A stretch of DNA of 64,000 bases from Prochlorococcus marinus (GTDB lineage Bacteria > Cyanobacteriota > Cyanobacteriia > PCC-6307 > Cyanobiaceae). Where the stretch lies: NCBI RefSeq assembly GCF_001180265.1, contig NZ_CVSW01000097.1, positions 1-64,000 on the forward strand, written 5' to 3'. Made by a program: the position numbers and the translations under genes. Below the pieces are notes generated by a model, which was not told the DNA's origin, made no database searches, and saw nothing but the letters and a program-made list of their open reading frames with translations. Within the stretch, counting starts at the first letter, position 1. Each line of letters begins with the position of its first letter. Positions 61,271 to 64,000 of the stretch are shown here, one piece after another.

Positions 61271-63073
61271 TTGAAAGGAATTGCTATAGGTCTATCTAAT
61301 AATTCAAAAGAAATTTTAAAAAGGCTTAAAAAAACGGAATTTGTAAAATATATATATATTGCAGGTTCTTCAAAAGATAATGGAAAGGAATATGAACTAA
61401 TTCAAGTACAAAAACCTAGGGAAATCTTACTTGAAAAATGGAAGGAGATAGATTTAATAATATTTATAGGCTCAATTGCTGCATCAATACGCATAATCAA
61501 TTCTTTTTTAACCTCTAAAGATCAAGATCCAGGTGTAATTGTCATAGATAACAAATGTTCCAAGATAATTCCTCTTATTGGCTTACATCGCTCAAATACA
61601 AAAAATATTGCATGTCAAATTGCTAACTTACTTGGTGGCGAAATAATAGAAACTAATAATTCCAATGATCAAAGCTTCTTAAATCTTGATGCATTTGGGA
61701 ATCAATGGGGTTGGAAAAGATCTGGCAAGACAAAAGATTGGTCAAAACTAGTAATTAAACAAGCTAAGAACGAAGAAATATTTTGCAAACAATTATCTGG
61801 TAATAGCTTATGGAAAACTTCAGAATCCGGGGAGACTATTAATCAAATTAATGAAACAGAAACTGAAAACCCAGATTCAACATTTCATGTGAGTATATTC
61901 GAAGATAATAAAAGAAATTGGCATCCTCCCGTATTATGGATTGGCATTGGATGTGAAAGAAATACAAGCAAAGAATTAATAGCAAATTCTTTAAATAATT
62001 TTTTGGAGTCAGGAAATTTATCACAGCAATCAATTGCGGGATTTGCAACTATTGATATTAAGAGAGATGAGAAAGGAATTTTAGAACTTTCTGAAGAAAA
62101 AAACTTGCCTATAAAGTTTTTTAGTAAAGAAGATCTTTCAACAATAATTGTTCCAAATCCATCAAATGTCGTGCAAAAAGAAATTGGCACACCTTCCGTA
62201 GCAGAAGCCTCTTGCTTACTCGCAGCAGGAGAAGAATCAAAATTATTAGAAGAAAAAAGAATTTTTAAAAATCAATCTGGGGCAGTAACTATCGCTATAG
62301 CAGAATCAAAAAATCAATATAATCCAACCCATGGCGAAATACATATTATTGGAAGTGGACCTGGTGATATCTCCTTCCTAACCAATGATGCAAAAAAAGC
62401 ACTTGCAAGATGTACTGTTTGGATCGGATACAAAATGTATTTAGATTTAATTAAGCCCTTAAAAAGGAGTGACCAAGTTTTAATTGAAAGTAAACTTACT
62501 GAAGAAAAAGATAGATGTAATAAAGCAATTAAACTAGCCGAGGAAGGAATAAAAGTGGCTTTAATTTCTTCAGGTGAATCTGGATTTTATGGCATGGCTG
62601 GATTACTTTTAGAATTGCTTCAAAAACTCAAAAAAGAATATAGACCTTACTTTCAAGTTCATCCAGGTGTAAGTAGTATGCAATTAGCGGCTGCGATTAG
62701 TGGAGCACCACTAATGAATGACTTTTGTTCAATAAGCTTAAGCGATAAATTAACTCCATGGTCTTTAATAGAAAAAAGAATTGAAGGAGCTCTCGTGGGA
62801 GACTTTGTAATAGCTCTATTCAATCCTCAATCCATTGAAAGAAATTGGCAGCTAAAAAGTGCAATTGATCTATGTTTAAAATCCAAAAAAGGGGATACCC
62901 CCGTTTTAATAGCTAGACAGGTAGGGAGAGAGAATCAATCTAAAAACTTTTGCACTTTAAACACAATTCCTTTTCAAGAGATTGATATGTTATCAATAAT
63001 TATTATTGGCAATTCTCAAACCACTTTAATAGATGAAATATTTCTTACTCCAAGAGGATATTTACAAAATTAA
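61271..63073 (+). CDS. CbiG-CobJ/CbiH fusion, corrin ring synthesis
   Basis: A 600-residue fusion. Residues 1-110 look like CbiG-N (FIGSIAASIRIINSF, PLIGLHR). A CbiG middle follows, then CbiG-C at about 220-325 (LWIGIGCERNTSKELI, GTPSVAEASCLLAAG). Residues 345-600 form a precorrin-3B C17-methyltransferase (IHIIGSGPGDISFLTNDAKKAL, SSGESGFYGMAGLLLEL, HPGVSSMQLAAAISGAPLMNDFC). The two halves act in consecutive ring-contraction and C17-methylation steps of (pseudo)cobalamin synthesis. TTG start; no ATG fits. Confidence 0.9.
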   Translation: MKGIAIGLSNNSKEILKRLKKTEFVKYIYIAGSSKDNGKEYELIQVQKPREILLEKWKEIDLIIFIGSIAASIRIINSFLTSKDQDPGVIVIDNKCSKIIPLIGLHRSNTKNIACQIANLLGGEIIETNNSNDQSFLNLDAFGNQWGWKRSGKTKDWSKLVIKQAKNEEIFCKQLSGNSLWKTSESGETINQINETETENPDSTFHVSIFEDNKRNWHPPVLWIGIGCERNTSKELIANSLNNFLESGNLSQQSIAGFATIDIKRDEKGILELSEEKNLPIKFFSKEDLSTIIVPNPSNVVQKEIGTPSVAEASCLLAAGEESKLLEEKRIFKNQSGAVTIAIAESKNQYNPTHGEIHIIGSGPGDISFLTNDAKKALARCTVWIGYKMYLDLIKPLKRSDQVLIESKLTEEKDRCNKAIKLAEEGIKVALISSGESGFYGMAGLLLELLQKLKKEYRPYFQVHPGVSSMQLAAAISGAPLMNDFCSISLSDKLTPWSLIEKRIEGALVGDFVIALFNPQSIERNWQLKSAIDLCLKSKKGDTPVLIARQVGRENQSKNFCTLNTIPFQEIDMLSIIIIGNSQTTLIDEIFLTPRGYLQN

Positions 63074-63164
63074 GCTAAGATAATCCATTATTAAGGAGAA
63101 AATATATTTTTTGCTTTTTTCTAATAAGAATACTAATCTTTTATAAAAGAATTATGAAAATAAA

Positions 63165-63953
63165 TTGAAAAATATTGGTTTAATTTTGTTTGATATAGAT
63201 GGTGTAATCCGCAGCGTAGAAAATAGTTATAGGCTTTCATTAAAAAAAACAGTTTACAAATTTTCCAGATGGGAGCCAAGTTATTTAGATATTGATAATG
63301 CAAAAAATGAGGGGATATGGAATAATGACTGGGATTTAAGTTTAGAGCTAATAAAAAGAAGAATAAAAAAAAAGAACTTAAATCTTGAAATTCCTTCAAG
63401 AGAGGAAATAGTAAAATGTTTTGGAGAGTTTTACTTTGGTGGAGATCCAAATAAAGATTGTAAATATTGGTCTGGATACATAACAAATGAAGAGTTATTA
63501 GTTGATAAAAAGTTTTTTGATTTAATTCAAAGCAATGGAATAATTTGGGGTTTTGTAAGTGGTGCAGAGTCTGCTTCTGCAAAATTTGTCTTAGAAAAAA
63601 GACTTGGACTAAAATCGCCACCATTAATTTCTATGGGAGATGCCCCTGAAAAGCCTGATCCTAAAGGTTTAATTGACTTATCAAAAAAACTTCTGGGAGA
63701 TAAACTAGGCGAATCAAATATTCCAATTGCATACGTAGGAGATACTATTGCAGATGTAAATACAGTTATAAATGCCAGAAAAGAAATTCCATCCCAGAAA
63801 TTCATCAGTATCGGTATAGCCCCCCCTCATTTACATTTAAATTCTCGATTAAAAGAACGTAATTCTTACGAAACAAATCTTAGAAATAGAGGCGCTGACT
63901 TGATTTTAAATTCTATTTATGACCTTGAAGATATTAATCTTGACTTGTTATAA
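63165..63953 (+). CDS. HAD superfamily hydrolase
   Basis: A 262-residue HAD phosphatase: nucleophile motif FDIDGVIRSVENSYR (Asp residues at about 9 and 11), a cap domain, WGFVSGAESASAKFVLEKRLG, the Lys segment APEKPDPKGLI, and IAYVGDTIADVNTVINAR with the metal Asp. This resembles the TIGR01548 group found in cyanobacteria and plants. The substrate is unknown. TTG start: the nearby ATG at about 63153 runs into a stop after four codons. It lies 91 nt after cbiG-cobJ. Confidence 0.85.
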   Translation: MKNIGLILFDIDGVIRSVENSYRLSLKKTVYKFSRWEPSYLDIDNAKNEGIWNNDWDLSLELIKRRIKKKNLNLEIPSREEIVKCFGEFYFGGDPNKDCKYWSGYITNEELLVDKKFFDLIQSNGIIWGFVSGAESASAKFVLEKRLGLKSPPLISMGDAPEKPDPKGLIDLSKKLLGDKLGESNIPIAYVGDTIADVNTVINARKEIPSQKFISIGIAPPHLHLNSRLKERNSYETNLRNRGADLILNSIYDLEDINLDLL

Positions 63954-63987
63954 ATAAATATTAATTTAAAAATTCCTTAAATAATTA

Positions 63988-64000
63988 CGGAGAGGGAGGG
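63988..64000 (-). tRNA. Probable tRNA-Ser, 3' end only (cut by window edge)
   Basis: The last 13 bases, read on the minus strand, are CCCTCCCTCTCCG. They fit the end of a tRNA-Ser: T-stem CCCTC, acceptor CCTCTCC (implying GGAGAGG at the 5' end, common in tRNA-Ser) and discriminator G. The rest is outside the window. Confidence 0.45.

Noticed and set aside
63133..63624. 163-residue minus-strand ORF opposite the HAD gene
   Set aside because: It is leucine, histidine and glutamine rich, typical of an antisense shadow, while the plus frame has all HAD motifs.

Overview
The window looks like the chromosome of a high-light-adapted Prochlorococcus (a marine picocyanobacterium). The DNA is very AT-rich and gene-dense. 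It carries psaA, psaB, psaI and psaL, a split RNA polymerase (rpoC1 and rpoC2), a high-light-inducible protein gene, ferredoxin-type glutamate synthase, and cyanobacterial families such as Ycf35, DUF2997, DUF3143, DUF3493 and DUF1997. Species or strain cannot be fixed by eye.

Layout. 1-3969 (+): biotin operon bioF(partial)-bioK-like-bioC-bioD-bioA, each gene overlapping the next. 3978-8794: DUF3143 and a J-domain protein (-), rsmG (+), then a minus block with an aldo/keto reductase, a ferredoxin, Ycf35, DUF2997, a HEAT-repeat protein and a tiny membrane protein. 8795-20789 (-): rlmN, an hli gene, rpoC2, rpoC1, rpoB, tatD, rpsT (transcribed from rpsT towards rlmN). 20910-24082: hisD (+), rpiA and an HtrA protease (-). 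24240-29789 (+): rimP-nusA-ylxR-infB. 29806-40424: mixed housekeeping genes, with tRNA-Thr(CGU), a glycosyltransferase, a B12-type radical SAM protein, clpS, dapL, rne, rnhB, pheA, a quinone-type methyltransferase and a LON-domain protein. 40481-45193 (-): str operon rpsL-rpsG-fusA-tuf-rpsJ. 45390-51161: gltB with a YciI-like gene (+) and lipA (-). 51162-54010: the least ordinary stretch, with a leader containing an isolated terminator, a catalytically degenerate serine recombinase, a very acidic small protein, and a divergent pair of a beta-lactamase-like hydrolase and an NlpC/P60 hydrolase. 54077-60937: photosystem I genes psaL, psaI, psaB, psaA with a glycosyltransferase and a small TM protein between. 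61271-64000: cbiG-cobJ fusion, a HAD hydrolase, and the 3' edge of a probable tRNA-Ser.

The most important observation is technical. The first 63 bases are an exact inverted copy of 4856-4918, inside rsmG, joined to the middle of bioF. This looks like an amplification or assembly chimera at a contig end, such as single-cell MDA produces, so bioF is probably intact in the real genome. Most of the window is ordinary, streamlined core genome. Eleven convergent protein-gene junctions overlap or are separated by at most 19 nt, apart from one of 66 nt. I see no CRISPR array, prophage or insertion sequence. The best biological leads are the dead-looking recombinase module with its leader terminator, the DUF2997-Ycf35-ferredoxin-aldo/keto reductase operon, and a 90-bp tandem duplication in infB.
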